Shown piece after piece: positions 44,401 through 54,408 of a stretch of 64,000 bases of DNA. Position numbers and translations under genes: made by a program. Source of the DNA: Planctomycetaceae bacterium (lineage in GTDB: Bacteria; Planctomycetota; Planctomycetia; Planctomycetales; Planctomycetaceae); assembly GCA_019636285.1 (NCBI GenBank), contig JAHBXV010000035.1, forward strand, positions 1 through 64,000. Reading direction: 5' to 3'. The notes under the pieces are model-generated. The model saw only the letters and a program-made list of their open reading frames with translations, was not told the DNA's origin and made no database searches. Within the stretch, counting starts at the first letter, position 1, and each line of letters starts with the position of its first letter.

Positions 44401-47400
44401 CATCGAGACCGCCGAGATGGGCAATCTGGCCTTCGGAGACTGTCCACCACGAGTGGACGTTGTCAGCCCGAGGCGCCCGAGTGAACGCGGGGAACCAGTG
44501 GACAAATTCGGGAAAGGCAATCGAATCCGGACGATTCTCGGCCTGCCTCTGGTGGCGGGCAAATTCGTTCATGATGCGGGGATAGCCATCCAACTGGTCC
44601 CGAGAGCGGGCAAACCTGGAATATTCCGGGAATTCCGCGACCGCGCGAGCTGACAGTGCCGGACAGTTGAGCGCTTCGCGCCAGACAAAATAGTCGACCC
44701 AACTGATCGACTCACGTAGGCTGTTCCCGTTCACCTTGCCGCGTTCAACCCGTGTTCTAAAAAGTTCATCGACGATCGGCGCGGCTTCCTCGGTACGGCC
44801 CGCCCGAATGAGCGCCAGGGCTAGCAGGGAATCTGCAAACGCGACCTTCTTTTCCCGGAGTGGCGCGAGACGCTCGCAGAGTTCGGGCAGAGAGCCGGAG
44901 GCTTCGGCGGCGTCGATCAATTGCATGACATTCGAGAGGGGGCCGACACCCGTCAGTGGCGCGACGTCGATGTCCGCGGTCCGTTCGGCCAGATCCAGAA
45001 AAGCCTGCGGCGGGACCGTCGGAGAAACGGTATCGACGACGATCCGGATGGTTTCCCGCTGCGGCGCGGGAAGGGTCCAATCTCGCAACTGCGTGTAACG
45101 ATCGCTTGCGGACCGGGCAGCCAGACTCAGCGAATTGGCGGCGAGAGCGTTCTTGATCGAAGGGCGACCGTAGTTTTCAAAGTTGGTGTCGGAAGCCCGG
45201 CCGAGATAATCGAGGGAAACGTCAAACGCGCCATTCTCGGCGGCGTCGTTGGCAATCTGAATCCACGTATTCCAAAGTTGATAGGCTCCATAGTCACCGG
45301 AATAGCGGGCGTATTGCTGCTGCCTGGCGTTGGCGAATGAATCGTAGAACTCGCGAATCGCCGCGGTGTGGCCCGACTGTGCGAAATAGCGGTTGAGCTG
45401 GCTGGACAGCGGCCCGAGAGCGATGTTCTGTTCATTGCCGTCGTTCGGTTGAGTCGGGAGAGAGGCCAGCAGAGCCCGCTTGAGCAGGGGGGCCGCTTCG
45501 GCTTTGAGCTCCTTGATCCGGAAGGCTCGAATCGCCGCGTGTGCTGCCAACTGGATTGCCGCCTGCGAAGGAGCGCCGCTCGTGAGCCTGTCCAGTTCCT
45601 TCAGCGCCGCGGTGGCCGCCAGATAATCCTTCTTCAAGAGGGCCTGCTCACAATCGAGCACGGCCGCGGCGACCGAAGTCGGCGGCGACTGGCGGCGGGC
45701 ATCGATCTGCTTTTGCAGATCACTGGTCCGATCGGCGCGATCGGCCCATTTGACGATCTCGATTCCCAGGTTGGAGACAATGTTGCGGCGGAGGCCGGAA
45801 TGATCGGGATACAGCAGAATTTCACCGGGACGACTTGCGGGAAAGACAATCGGTTCGAGCAGGTTGTACACGTCGTCGGGTGGGAAGTCTTCGGGCTCCC
45901 ACTTGTTGACCACCTGTCGGACGGCGATGGCCACTTCGGAGAGAAGTGGATCTTCGGCGTCGGCGGACTGCCCCGGCCTTGTCGGGCGAGCCACTATTCC
46001 TCGCATCGAGGTCGTCTCGGTCGGCGCGTCGGGAACCGGCATACCGCCGGATAGCGCTTCCCGAACGGCCTTCTGAGACAGCGCGGGGAATTTGTTTGTC
46101 GCCGCCGATTTGGCCACAAGCATCGCGATTCGGAACTGTGAGATCGTGAGCGGCGGAATGGCGTTCTTCGACTTGTCGTCGGCCGCTGCCTGTCGCGCGG
46201 ACTGCGACCGCTGTCCGGGGGGGACAACCGCGGTAGCGGGAAATGGCCGCGGAGCGGTACCGACTGTGAGTCCACCGGGAACGGGGAGCCGGGGCGCCGG
46301 CTGGTCGCTGGCGGCGGCAAGCCTTGGCGATGCTTTCGGGCGGACCGTGGCCGACTGGAGAAGTTCGGTCCACATCTGCTCGGCTTGGGGGCGATCTCCG
46401 GTCTTGAGCGCGAGCTTTCCCCAATCATGGAGAAGGGCGCTCGTTGCGTTGCGATCAAGTTGCCGCGCTGCCGCGTCCCGCGCGATGCCGCCCAGTTCGG
46501 TCCGGGCGGGAATCAATTCGGGGGTTGAGCACTCGCGGGCGACCAGCCATAGGCCGATCCACCGCGCCGCCTCGGTTCTCTGACGTGCGTTGGGGCGAGT
46601 TCCGTCGGGAAGCGGCTCGAGTGGATTTCGGCGGATGATTTCCAGCAGGCTGGCGACGTCGCGGGCGAAGTCATCCTCGGAGAGCCGCTTGCTCCAGAGC
46701 GCCGCGAGAATGGCGATCGACAAATCGTCGGGGTACTTGTCGCGCAGGGAGGAGAGATGCCTGGCGAAGGTGACGCGCGCCGCCTCGCCACCGGCAAGCG
46801 TCTCGAACAATTCAGACAGCGGAGTGCGGATGATCGCCGATTCCAACTGCCGCTGGTCAGGCACGATGAGCAGCAAGTCGAGATGAAATCGCGATTCGGC
46901 TGACGATTCATCGACTTGCAACAGTTGCGTGATTGCCTCGTCGATATTGACCTTTTTCAGCGCCGAGAGGGCGGCGGTTAGCCCGTTACGGGCTTGTCGG
47001 ATCTGTTGTTCGACCTGCTGCGCGGCACCGGTGCCATAGACCTGAGATCCGAGCTCGATGCGCTCGGGATGGTTCACCAGGTTCCGGTAGACTCGCAGCG
47101 CGTCGGCCGGAAATTCCGATTTCAGCAGCGAGTTGGCCACGGACATTTCCGTTCGAAGTTGCTGGTACGCCCGATAACTGGGATCGTTCATGCCCTCTTG
47201 AGCATTGGTCTTAAGCGCGCTGAGGAGCACCTCGCGGGCGCGGTCTTTCTCGCCGCGATCCTGGTATAACTTCACCAGCCGCATGCCCGGCCCATACTGG
47301 AAGTCGAGACCCACCTCATTCCGTTTCATCGCCTGTTCGAAGAGCTTGATGGCGAGGTCGCGCGAGGACGCGTCCTGGTCAATCTGCTGGGCCACCAGCC

Positions 47401-50400
47401 ACATGGCGGCCATCGGAATTTCTTCCAGTTTGGCATCGGCCGGGAAAAGCTGCTGGAGCGCGGCGACTCCTGCGTCGCGATGGCCCTCGTGAATATCGAG
47501 CACGGCGATCATCGCCCGGCCGCCGTTCCAGCCGGGCGCTGTGGTGAGACGCTCTTCGACCTGGTTCCGCAGCTTCCGAGCCTGCTCCGATCCCTTCGTG
47601 CCGGATAACAGCCGATCGACCATTCCATTCGCTCTCCCGCCGCTGGAGTAGGAATTGATCTGGTCAAAACCGTACCACGGCTCGGACGCAACCTGGGCGT
47701 CGCTGGGAATCAGACACTTGCTGACAAGATCGAAAACGCGCGGATCCTTAAGCGCGGAATCATCGTGAAGATTCCCGATCAGTTGGCTGCGGTAGCTCGG
47801 GATCTCATTGAAGCACCGCTCGAACAATTGAATGCCGTGTTCGCGGGTCGCCTCCTTCGATAGCAGCGAACTCACGACGTTGATGGCGTAGTAGGGCTGG
47901 CGAAAGCGTTTGAGATCGACCTCCAGCATCGCCTTGCCGAGATCGCCCTCGCGGCCAGCCTGCTGGAAGATGTTCTGGACCTGGTAGAAGTTGTCGCTGA
48001 TCAACTCGGGGTTTTGTTTCAGAAGAACGGCGTACTGGTCGCAGGCCTCGGCCGTCTTGCCCGACTGCTGCAACTGAGTCGCCAGCAGCACCCGCAATTC
48101 CGGAGAATCGGGACGCTGCTCGACCGCGGCCAGCAGCAGTTCGCGGACTTTGTCGCGATCGTTCGCGGCGCCGTAATACTCGATGAGCTGCTCATAGAGC
48201 GGCGCGGCGTTGGGTGCCGCCGCCAGTTGCGTTTCCGTCCGCTCGATAAGCTTTTTCAGGGCGCCGGTCTGATGCAGCAGCTTGAGGGCCTGAAGCCGGG
48301 TGGCCGAGTCGCCGGATGACATGCGACCGCTGGCGATCATGGCCGCCATGGAGGCATTCGGACGCGGCGACCGCTGCAAAATGGAGTGCGCGAGCTGCTC
48401 GGCCATGTCCATACGGCCTTGCCCCTGGTACTGTAACATGAGCGTGAGGAGCGCTGAAGGAGAATTCCCCGAGCGTTTCTGGACGCGGGCGGTGATGGCC
48501 TCGGCCATGTCTTGCAGGCCCAGCCGTTTCATGGTGGCGGCCAATGCCAGTTGCGAATCGGCATCAAGCCGCAAGCCGAACAGGCGCTCGGCGGCGGCGC
48601 GGGCTCGTGCCGTTTCTCCCAGACGTTCGGCGAGTTGCAAGGCGAGCGTCTCGCGCGTCTGGAGCAGCTTCTGATCTCGGGGAACGATCGAATCAACGAT
48701 GGCGAGCGCGGCATCCAAATCGTCAAGCTGCTGATGCATCAGCGCCAGTTCGAGGCGAAATTCCAGATCGTCCGGCACGAGCGCGGCGGCCTTCGCGATG
48801 ATGACGGCCGCCTCGTCCCGTTCGTCCTGCCACCAGAGCGTGTACCCATAAGCCAACTGGCGATAGAAGAGGTCGTCGGGAGGGGCGGTCTCGACCTGTT
48901 TTTTCAGATGGTCCGTGAGATCGCTGAGGACGTCATTGCGACGGAAGACTTCAAAGGCTTGCCGCAGCAGAGTGATCTGGCTCTGGTTGAAATATTCGCT
49001 GGGCGCCGGGTAGGCGAGTTGAATCCCTTGCTGATTCGAGCCGTACCAGTAGTTGATGTACGTTGATGGGCGGGTATTGCCGGGCTGCGATGTTTTTCGC
49101 GAGGAACGACGGATCTTCGCCTCCCGGATTCCGATGTCGCTCGTGACATCGAGTACGTGCAGTAGCTCCGAGTGGCTCTTCTGTTCGGCAAGCTGGCCCA
49201 TCCACGGTCCCAGGGCATAAATCGACTGGGACAAGGGAGAACGCATCTGCTGGCGGGGATTGGCAACGGCCGATTTCGGATCCCGCGCAAGATCGACAAG
49301 AGCCGCCTCCTTCCACCGGTCGATCAGTGGCGGAACGCGGTCGAACAGTTTTTCGGACAAGCACAGAGAAATGGCTCCGACAATCTGCGGGACCGTGTCG
49401 GCCACCTTGAGCTGTTCATCGACGAGCTGATTGGCCAATTCGTCGCGGCCGGCCCAGCGGAGTTCGCGGGCGACCACCGAGACGTTGGCCGTCGAATTCG
49501 CCAGTTGAATGTACTGGTTGCCAACGTATTGATAGGTTACTCCGGTGGATGGCGACGCCTTCGCTTTCGCGGCTTGTTCGCGAAGTGCCGTGTAGCATTT
49601 CAGCATCAGATCGAGATCAGCCTCGGCCAGTGGTGGCTGCTGCTGGTTCCGGGCATTTCGCGAAGAAACCATATTGGCCGGGTCGTACGTCCGCTGGGCC
49701 AGCGATTGCAGGAAGAACGCCTGTTCTTCGGGGCCGCCCGATTCGGCCAGTCTGCGGGCAATGTGAAAGACCTCTTTGTAGTTGTTCTGCAGGTTGCGCA
49801 GATAGAGTTCGTCGTAAGTCGTCTCGCGCGGGGCACCCTCTTCCTGGGCAGCCTTCACGACCGATTCCACGAAGCGATCTTCTTCGCCGTCCGCCTGAGC
49901 GAACTTCAGTTCCCAGCCGATGCAGGCCATCCGGGCCTGAGCCATCGAATCGGGCGCCCAGGGACGTGGCGCGCCGCTCGAGTACGAATAGCGGTCGTAG
50001 TCAATACCGATGGCCTGCCGGATCTGGGAGCCGTTCTGCGAGGTCTGGAGAGGGCTCGGACGTTGCGGCGCCTGAATACTGGCTCCCATCAGATTCGCCG
50101 ACTTGGCTTTTGCCTGGGCCTGTTTGAACTGAGCGGTCGCGCGGACGCCCAGCGTATCGTGCGGCAATTGCAGCGCGAGAATGCGGCGGAAGCGCTCGCG
50201 GGCTTCGTCTTTCTTATTCAGCGAAGCCCAGGCGACTCCTTCGCGGTAAATGAGTTCCCAGTTATCGCGGCTATCCCGCAGAAGCGGCTCCGTGACGGCG
50301 ATCACCGCCTGAAAGCTGCTCGCGCTGAGCAGCGAATCAATGCTGCGCAACAGCCGCGCCGGATCTTCCTCGCGCCGCGTCAGCTTAACGAAAATTTCCG

Positions 50401-53065
50401 TGGCACCCTCGATGTCCCCGCTCGCCTGAAGCAGGCTCGCCATGCGGAATTCGGTCTCGTGGCCGGGAGCGATCGCGACGATTTGCCGCTGGTAGTCGAT
50501 GGCGGCGTCGAAGTCCCGTCCCTGCTCGCAGAGCTTGGAGAGTTGCAACAGCAGTTCGGTGTCGCGCGTCTCCTGGCTGAGAAGACTTTCCAGTTCGGTG
50601 CGCGCGGTGCCGACATCGCCGGCTGATTGATGCGCTTGCGCGATGCAGATGGTCATCATTCGCCGCTGCTCTTCCTCGCGGCGGTCGCGATCAAGCCGTT
50701 CGATGAGCCGTTCGAACTGATTGAGCTGCAAGTGCAGATCGGTCAGCCGCATGATCAGCACGGTCTTGTCGTCGAGCGATTCCGATTTTTCGAAAGCCTG
50801 CCAGTAGACCTGGATCGCTTCATCGGCTTTGAACTGCTCCGCGAGAGCCGCGGCCAACGCCGTGATGAGGTGCGGCTCCCCGGGATTGATGCGCACGGCC
50901 TTGCGCAGGGTTTCAAGGCCCTCGTCCATCTTCCCCAACCGGAAGCAGAGCTGTGCATAGAATTCGTAGTGCGCGGTGTTTCCCGGCGCTGAGAGAATGA
51001 GTTCGCGGCCGGCCGTCAGCGCTTCCTCGGACCGTCCCAGTTGCGATTCGAGACGCGCGACGTTCATGAGATGGTCGCCCCGGGCGCGGCGGTCGGAGGC
51101 GGCAAGCTGTCGAAAGAGGTCGGCAGCCTTCTGAAAGTCGCCAGACAATTCCGCAATTCGTGCTGCGGCGGTCAGGGCCAGCGTCGACTGCGGGCTTTTC
51201 TGAAGCGCAGTGGCAATCGTCTGGCTGGCGTCCGACCACTTGCGGTCGGCCTCGTAATAGCGGGCGAGCGTCAACCACTGCTCAGCGGTAGCGTCGGCAT
51301 TGGCGTGAAGCGCTTCTGCGAGTCTTTCGGTTTCTTCCTCCAGCCGGCGGGCGGATTGAAGAACCGAAATTTTCTGCTTGAGAACCTGTTCCCGCTCATC
51401 GTCGTTGGCCTCCAGAGCTGACGCTGCGGTGTTGTATTCGAGGGCCTTGTCATAGAGTTCAGCGCGGGCGTGATAATCGGCGGCGCGGACCTGCAAACTC
51501 AGATCTTTGGGATCGAGTGCGGCGGCTTCGGCAATGTAGCTGGTGGAATCCTGGGCATACCCGAAAGTGCTGAGCACCTCAGCCACGCGAGAGAGGTTGA
51601 GCGCCGACTTTCGGTCTCCCGCTGCAATCTGCTTCCAGGTTTCCAGCGCTTTCTCAGGCTGCTTCTGGACATGGTAAAACTCGCCGAGATATTCGCGGTA
51701 TTGGGGATCGCTGGGCGCCTGCTCGACGGCCTTCTCGTACAGAGCGGTGGCTTCGTCGTTGAGGTTCGACTGCCGGAACAAGTCGGCGACCTGCGATGTG
51801 GTGAGGGCATCGTCGGGCCGCGCGTCCAGAATCTGCGTCCAGATGCGTTTGGCCTCCGCGACCCGCGCCGTTTGTTCGACCGATTTGTCCTTGAGTACCG
51901 CCCTGCCCCATTCGCGGAGGACATCCGCGTCGCCTGGGGAGGCCTGGGCGAGCAGTCCGTACTGCTGGACGGCCTCGGTGTAGCGCTGGTCTTCGAGCAA
52001 CTGGGAAATGAACGCGCGTCTCAGTTCCGATCGCTTTGGCGCCAGCTTGAGCGCCTTTTCGAGCCATTCCCCGGCCTCGGGAACGCGCGCGGTCGATGCC
52101 AGATACTTGGCCAGACGGGCCATGCCGTCCACATCTTGCGGATGTTTCTCGAGCCAGCCTTGGTAATACTTGACCAATCCGTCCTGGTCGCCCGCACGGA
52201 GGAACACTTCCTCGATCCGCCGCCGGACCTCGCGGTGCAGCCAGCCATCGGGATTCAGATCTCCCAGCAATGTTTCCAAATCGGCAAGTCCGCCCCCGCG
52301 GTTATTACTGCGAATCTTCAGGGCGGCGACCTCCATGCGGTAGGTCGTCTTGCGGTAGTCGTCCTTCACGAGTTCGACGAGTCGCTCATAACGCGGCAAC
52401 GCTTCCGCGAATTTTCCTTCATCGACTTGGGCCACGGCAATCTGTTCGAGCACGCGGGGATCATTCGGGAACTGGGCTTCAAGTCGGGCCCAGACTTTGA
52501 GCGCTTCGTCATCCCGCTGGGCGCGCTGATGCATGCGTCCCAACTGTTGATAAATCTCCAACAGGTCGGCTCGCTCGGGCTTGCGCTCGATGGCACGCTC
52601 CAAAGCCTCGACGGCTTCCTGCGGCTGGCCGATCAGCAGCAGCGATTGTCCCAGGTAATAAGCCGGAAGAGGATCGTCGGGGCGCTTTGCTTCTGCCGCA
52701 CGAAAGGCATCGACAGCGTTGGCATCCGCGCCGCGATGTGCTTCAATCAATCCGAGAATCATCGAAGCCGCGCCTTTATTCCCTTCGTCTCCGGCGCGTT
52801 CACGAAGTTCGGCGACATACTTGTCGAGGCTGCCGAATTCCACATGGAAACCGTATACGCGATCGAACGCAGTGCCCCGCCGCGGATTCTTCTCAAGGAT
52901 GCTGGCGAACCGCTGGGCAATGGCCGCCTGCTTTGCTTCATCGGCGTCCAGATCGACCGCATCGTCAGACTGGGACCACACGGCCGAGCCGCATAGAAGA
53001 AGAATCAGAACCAGGCCGATCGATCCGAATCGGAGCGCCGCAAAGCGCGGCAGAAGAGGTGTCAT
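41429..53065 (-). CDS. Giant secreted TPR protein with DUF1583-type C-terminal modules
   Basis: The 3,878-residue protein starts at ATG 53065 with a signal peptide ('SIGLVLILLLCGSAVWS'), so it should be exported. Residues about 60-1,000 are TPR repeats ('PLPAYYLGQSLLLIGQPQEA', 'DLLEIYQQLGRMHQRAQRDD', 'LLAQASPGDADVLREWGRAV'); more helical TPR-like repeats continue to about 2,800. The C-terminal part has two related beta-sandwich modules of DUF1583 type: the first from about 2,855 ('FPEFVHWFPAF', 'LLYFRYPVEGDFQLEIDLPQ', 'LRFSGDPRVP'), the second from about 3,475 ('LFYRSPVIGQFQVHGTLSTG', 'LRITGDPRVP'). It may form a very large periplasmic or surface assembly scaffold. It is divergent from the MoxR gene. 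Confidence 0.85.
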   Translation of the reverse strand: MTPLLPRFAALRFGSIGLVLILLLCGSAVWSQSDDAVDLDADEAKQAAIAQRFASILEKNPRRGTAFDRVYGFHVEFGSLDKYVAELRERAGDEGNKGAASMILGLIEAHRGADANAVDAFRAAEAKRPDDPLPAYYLGQSLLLIGQPQEAVEALERAIERKPERADLLEIYQQLGRMHQRAQRDDEALKVWARLEAQFPNDPRVLEQIAVAQVDEGKFAEALPRYERLVELVKDDYRKTTYRMEVAALKIRSNNRGGGLADLETLLGDLNPDGWLHREVRRRIEEVFLRAGDQDGLVKYYQGWLEKHPQDVDGMARLAKYLASTARVPEAGEWLEKALKLAPKRSELRRAFISQLLEDQRYTEAVQQYGLLAQASPGDADVLREWGRAVLKDKSVEQTARVAEAKRIWTQILDARPDDALTTSQVADLFRQSNLNDEATALYEKAVEQAPSDPQYREYLGEFYHVQKQPEKALETWKQIAAGDRKSALNLSRVAEVLSTFGYAQDSTSYIAEAAALDPKDLSLQVRAADYHARAELYDKALEYNTAASALEANDDEREQVLKQKISVLQSARRLEEETERLAEALHANADATAEQWLTLARYYEADRKWSDASQTIATALQKSPQSTLALTAAARIAELSGDFQKAADLFRQLAASDRRARGDHLMNVARLESQLGRSEEALTAGRELILSAPGNTAHYEFYAQLCFRLGKMDEGLETLRKAVRINPGEPHLITALAAALAEQFKADEAIQVYWQAFEKSESLDDKTVLIMRLTDLHLQLNQFERLIERLDRDRREEEQRRMMTICIAQAHQSAGDVGTARTELESLLSQETRDTELLLQLSKLCEQGRDFDAAIDYQRQIVAIAPGHETEFRMASLLQASGDIEGATEIFVKLTRREEDPARLLRSIDSLLSASSFQAVIAVTEPLLRDSRDNWELIYREGVAWASLNKKDEARERFRRILALQLPHDTLGVRATAQFKQAQAKAKSANLMGASIQAPQRPSPLQTSQNGSQIRQAIGIDYDRYSYSSGAPRPWAPDSMAQARMACIGWELKFAQADGEEDRFVESVVKAAQEEGAPRETTYDELYLRNLQNNYKEVFHIARRLAESGGPEEQAFFLQSLAQRTYDPANMVSSRNARNQQQPPLAEADLDLMLKCYTALREQAAKAKASPSTGVTYQYVGNQYIQLANSTANVSVVARELRWAGRDELANQLVDEQLKVADTVPQIVGAISLCLSEKLFDRVPPLIDRWKEAALVDLARDPKSAVANPRQQMRSPLSQSIYALGPWMGQLAEQKSHSELLHVLDVTSDIGIREAKIRRSSRKTSQPGNTRPSTYINYWYGSNQQGIQLAYPAPSEYFNQSQITLLRQAFEVFRRNDVLSDLTDHLKKQVETAPPDDLFYRQLAYGYTLWWQDERDEAAVIIAKAAALVPDDLEFRLELALMHQQLDDLDAALAIVDSIVPRDQKLLQTRETLALQLAERLGETARARAAAERLFGLRLDADSQLALAATMKRLGLQDMAEAITARVQKRSGNSPSALLTLMLQYQGQGRMDMAEQLAHSILQRSPRPNASMAAMIASGRMSSGDSATRLQALKLLHQTGALKKLIERTETQLAAAPNAAPLYEQLIEYYGAANDRDKVRELLLAAVEQRPDSPELRVLLATQLQQSGKTAEACDQYAVLLKQNPELISDNFYQVQNIFQQAGREGDLGKAMLEVDLKRFRQPYYAINVVSSLLSKEATREHGIQLFERCFNEIPSYRSQLIGNLHDDSALKDPRVFDLVSKCLIPSDAQVASEPWYGFDQINSYSSGGRANGMVDRLLSGTKGSEQARKLRNQVEERLTTAPGWNGGRAMIAVLDIHEGHRDAGVAALQQLFPADAKLEEIPMAAMWLVAQQIDQDASSRDLAIKLFEQAMKRNEVGLDFQYGPGMRLVKLYQDRGEKDRAREVLLSALKTNAQEGMNDPSYRAYQQLRTEMSVANSLLKSEFPADALRVYRNLVNHPERIELGSQVYGTGAAQQVEQQIRQARNGLTAALSALKKVNIDEAITQLLQVDESSAESRFHLDLLLIVPDQRQLESAIIRTPLSELFETLAGGEAARVTFARHLSSLRDKYPDDLSIAILAALWSKRLSEDDFARDVASLLEIIRRNPLEPLPDGTRPNARQRTEAARWIGLWLVARECSTPELIPARTELGGIARDAAARQLDRNATSALLHDWGKLALKTGDRPQAEQMWTELLQSATVRPKASPRLAAASDQPAPRLPVPGGLTVGTAPRPFPATAVVPPGQRSQSARQAAADDKSKNAIPPLTISQFRIAMLVAKSAATNKFPALSQKAVREALSGGMPVPDAPTETTSMRGIVARPTRPGQSADAEDPLLSEVAIAVRQVVNKWEPEDFPPDDVYNLLEPIVFPASRPGEILLYPDHSGLRRNIVSNLGIEIVKWADRADRTSDLQKQIDARRQSPPTSVAAAVLDCEQALLKKDYLAATAALKELDRLTSGAPSQAAIQLAAHAAIRAFRIKELKAEAAPLLKRALLASLPTQPNDGNEQNIALGPLSSQLNRYFAQSGHTAAIREFYDSFANARQQQYARYSGDYGAYQLWNTWIQIANDAAENGAFDVSLDYLGRASDTNFENYGRPSIKNALAANSLSLAARSASDRYTQLRDWTLPAPQRETIRIVVDTVSPTVPPQAFLDLAERTADIDVAPLTGVGPLSNVMQLIDAAEASGSLPELCERLAPLREKKVAFADSLLALALIRAGRTEEAAPIVDELFRTRVERGKVNGNSLRESISWVDYFVWREALNCPALSARAVAEFPEYSRFARSRDQLDGYPRIMNEFARHQRQAENRPDSIAFPEFVHWFPAFTRAPRADNVHSWWTVSEGQIAHLGGLDGGLLYFRYPVEGDFQLEIDLPQGHFHHADLGYGGVIVTQSGPRLFINSAGGHESIARSRAAQHGSGGTDRVLLRVANDRQTWFLNGQEVYSEKLATGSPWLHLQARQTTFGSFRNLRFSGDPRVPREVALLGESTMEGWMTSFLGESQPALRKANEKPDMTYDAFGEQVPVARDPQQQYHWSVKDGVLNGQSLGEEPKPGWTYYHRPLDAGEVVQFEFFQAPGEQTAAPTFGRFAFILEPDGVRTRWINQAGWDDTVLGVPTENAVQEAAFARTDGPLPLKANDWNTVAIAATKETVSLSLNGALIFERPIEADNPRMVGIYRPKETKTQVRKIVLSGNWPEKIDGDLLALVQPLPPEERRLQSRLLDDDVSASRSIEVVLRAREQDDVTAYEMLRGWVLPSDDHADLRMAFQRAPIAPSGSIPGLTGKSAEGERICPAWELVQVASRLNRLDELKQAVSALTPESIVGDPARREALLVLIDVARQDDSSAVEHLAELEKVRAKNSPSGGLDGQRAPEVMAITIASQRPGPVAKAADELARAFLKQAREDKQANANWLATTEVLTGLTGRQVATAPGVAMELRHWSSVPMVSAFTRANGHHPGEWSATRGEVIYHPGESLSQLFYRSPVIGQFQVHGTLSTGPRDEMLIGYGHFAARPGGPDLKNTLLYRLPVNSSPVGSALTIPGYGETARFRIEVDGSRITTFVNDVRIHEQRADPAPSPWLVLQPSLASSAGRVNDLRITGDPRVPETVNLLQDSESAMWTADYFGESASLGTQSTSSRQSGYYDDGQNSEQPAWARHADELIGNLAINRAEKSLQSLVYYRRPLLEDGELDYEMYYVPGEFEVHPAVGRTVVQITPERIARHILTDGELDRSGLAPDNSVPIEGAAGAALKPNDWNRIQLRLTGDQLTVLINDVEAARLTLTEPPSQRFLGLFRYADRQKSRVRNLSLRGDWPKSVASPIEQELAAPDPPKAADAEGTSPGIRPAS

Positions 53066-53293
53066 GACGCAGGTCCCCTCTAGCACAGATTTCAGTCGCG
53101 CAGGAACGCCGAGCGATTGCCCTCAGGAAATTGTTTTACCTCCCCTTCCCCGTATTGGATAGACAACGCGTTCACTATTTCCAACAATCAACCACCTGCT
53201 GAGTGCGCGGAGTTCAGGGCGATTAAAAGAGCAGGCAACCGACCAGAGGGTTAGCGGGACCAGATTCACAACAACGTCCATGAAAGGGCGCGC

Positions 53294-54325
53294 ATGAGTG
53301 TTGGTACTGTTACTGATGAACTGAAATCGCAGTTGGAGACGTTTCGTCAGGACTTCAAAGCCCTACGGACGGAAATCTCCAAAGTCATCGTCGGGCAGCA
53401 GGAGATTCTCGACGACATGCTGACCGCGCTCGTTGCCGGCGGACACGTGTTGCTCGAAGGGGTGCCAGGACTCGGGAAAACCCTGACCGTGCGGACGCTG
53501 GCAGACGCGCTGCATCTCGACTTTCGCCGCATTCAGTTCACGCCCGATCTCATGCCGGCCGACCTGATCGGCACGAATATGGTGCTGGAGACCGAGGGGG
53601 GCGGAAAGGCGTTCCAGTTCCAAAAAGGGCCAATCTTTTCGAACGTGCTGCTGGCGGATGAAATCAACCGTTCCACGCCGAAAACGCAGTCGGCACTGCT
53701 GGAAGCGATGCAGGAACACTCGGTGACGGTCGCCGGGATCACGCACCGGCTGAGCGAGCCGTTCTTCGTGCTGGCGACGCAAAACCCGCTCGAAATGGAA
53801 GGAACCTATCCCCTTCCGGAAGCGCAGCTCGACCGGTTTTTCTGCAAACTTCTGGTGAAGTACCCCAAAGCCCACGAGCTCGAAACGATTCTCGACCGGA
53901 CGACAGAGTCGACCACGACCAGCGCCAGTGCCGTGCTGACCGGCGAGCGGATTCTCGAAATGTCGCGGCTCGCCCGGCAGATTCCCATTGCCGACGAAGT
54001 CCGGCGTTACGCCATCGCGCTGGTCCTGTCCACCCATCCCGATAACGAGATGGCAACGCGAACGACACGCAAATATGTCCGTTATGGTGCCAGCCCGCGC
54101 GGACTGCAAGCATTAATCTTAGGTGCCAAGATCAAGGCGCTCCTTGATTCCCGCTATCACGTGGCTCGCGATGACTTGCGGGCCATGGCAAAGCCCGTGC
54201 TCCGGCACCGTATGATCCTGAACTTCGAAGGTCAGGCGGAAGAAGTCAGCACCGACTCCGTCATCGACCAGTTGATCCGGGAAGTCCCGGAGACGATCGC
54301 GACGCCCGTGGCTGTGCCAGCCTGA
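53294..54325 (+). CDS. moxR: MoxR-family AAA+ ATPase
   Basis: The 343-residue protein has Walker A GVPGLGKT at 56-63, Walker B 'VLLADEIN' with D122-E123, sensor/pore motifs '[20 protein letters not shown]' and the C-terminal lid ('[15 protein letters not shown]'). MoxR ATPases are chaperones that act with VWA-domain proteins to mature or remodel membrane complexes. It is the first gene of the plus-strand cluster that continues with DUF58 and two VWA proteins, the classic MoxR arrangement. The 228-base gap to the divergent giant gene should hold both promoters. Confidence 0.93.
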   Translation: MSVGTVTDELKSQLETFRQDFKALRTEISKVIVGQQEILDDMLTALVAGGHVLLEGVPGLGKTLTVRTLADALHLDFRRIQFTPDLMPADLIGTNMVLETEGGGKAFQFQKGPIFSNVLLADEINRSTPKTQSALLEAMQEHSVTVAGITHRLSEPFFVLATQNPLEMEGTYPLPEAQLDRFFCKLLVKYPKAHELETILDRTTESTTTSASAVLTGERILEMSRLARQIPIADEVRRYAIALVLSTHPDNEMATRTTRKYVRYGASPRGLQALILGAKIKALLDSRYHVARDDLRAMAKPVLRHRMILNFEGQAEEVSTDSVIDQLIREVPETIATPVAVPA

Positions 54326-54408
54326 CCGTGGACTGCCGCGTTTTTTTCCGGGATTCACGCTTCAAAAAGGTGGATGGCTGACCGGCACCATATGAAGGTA
54401 AACGCGGA

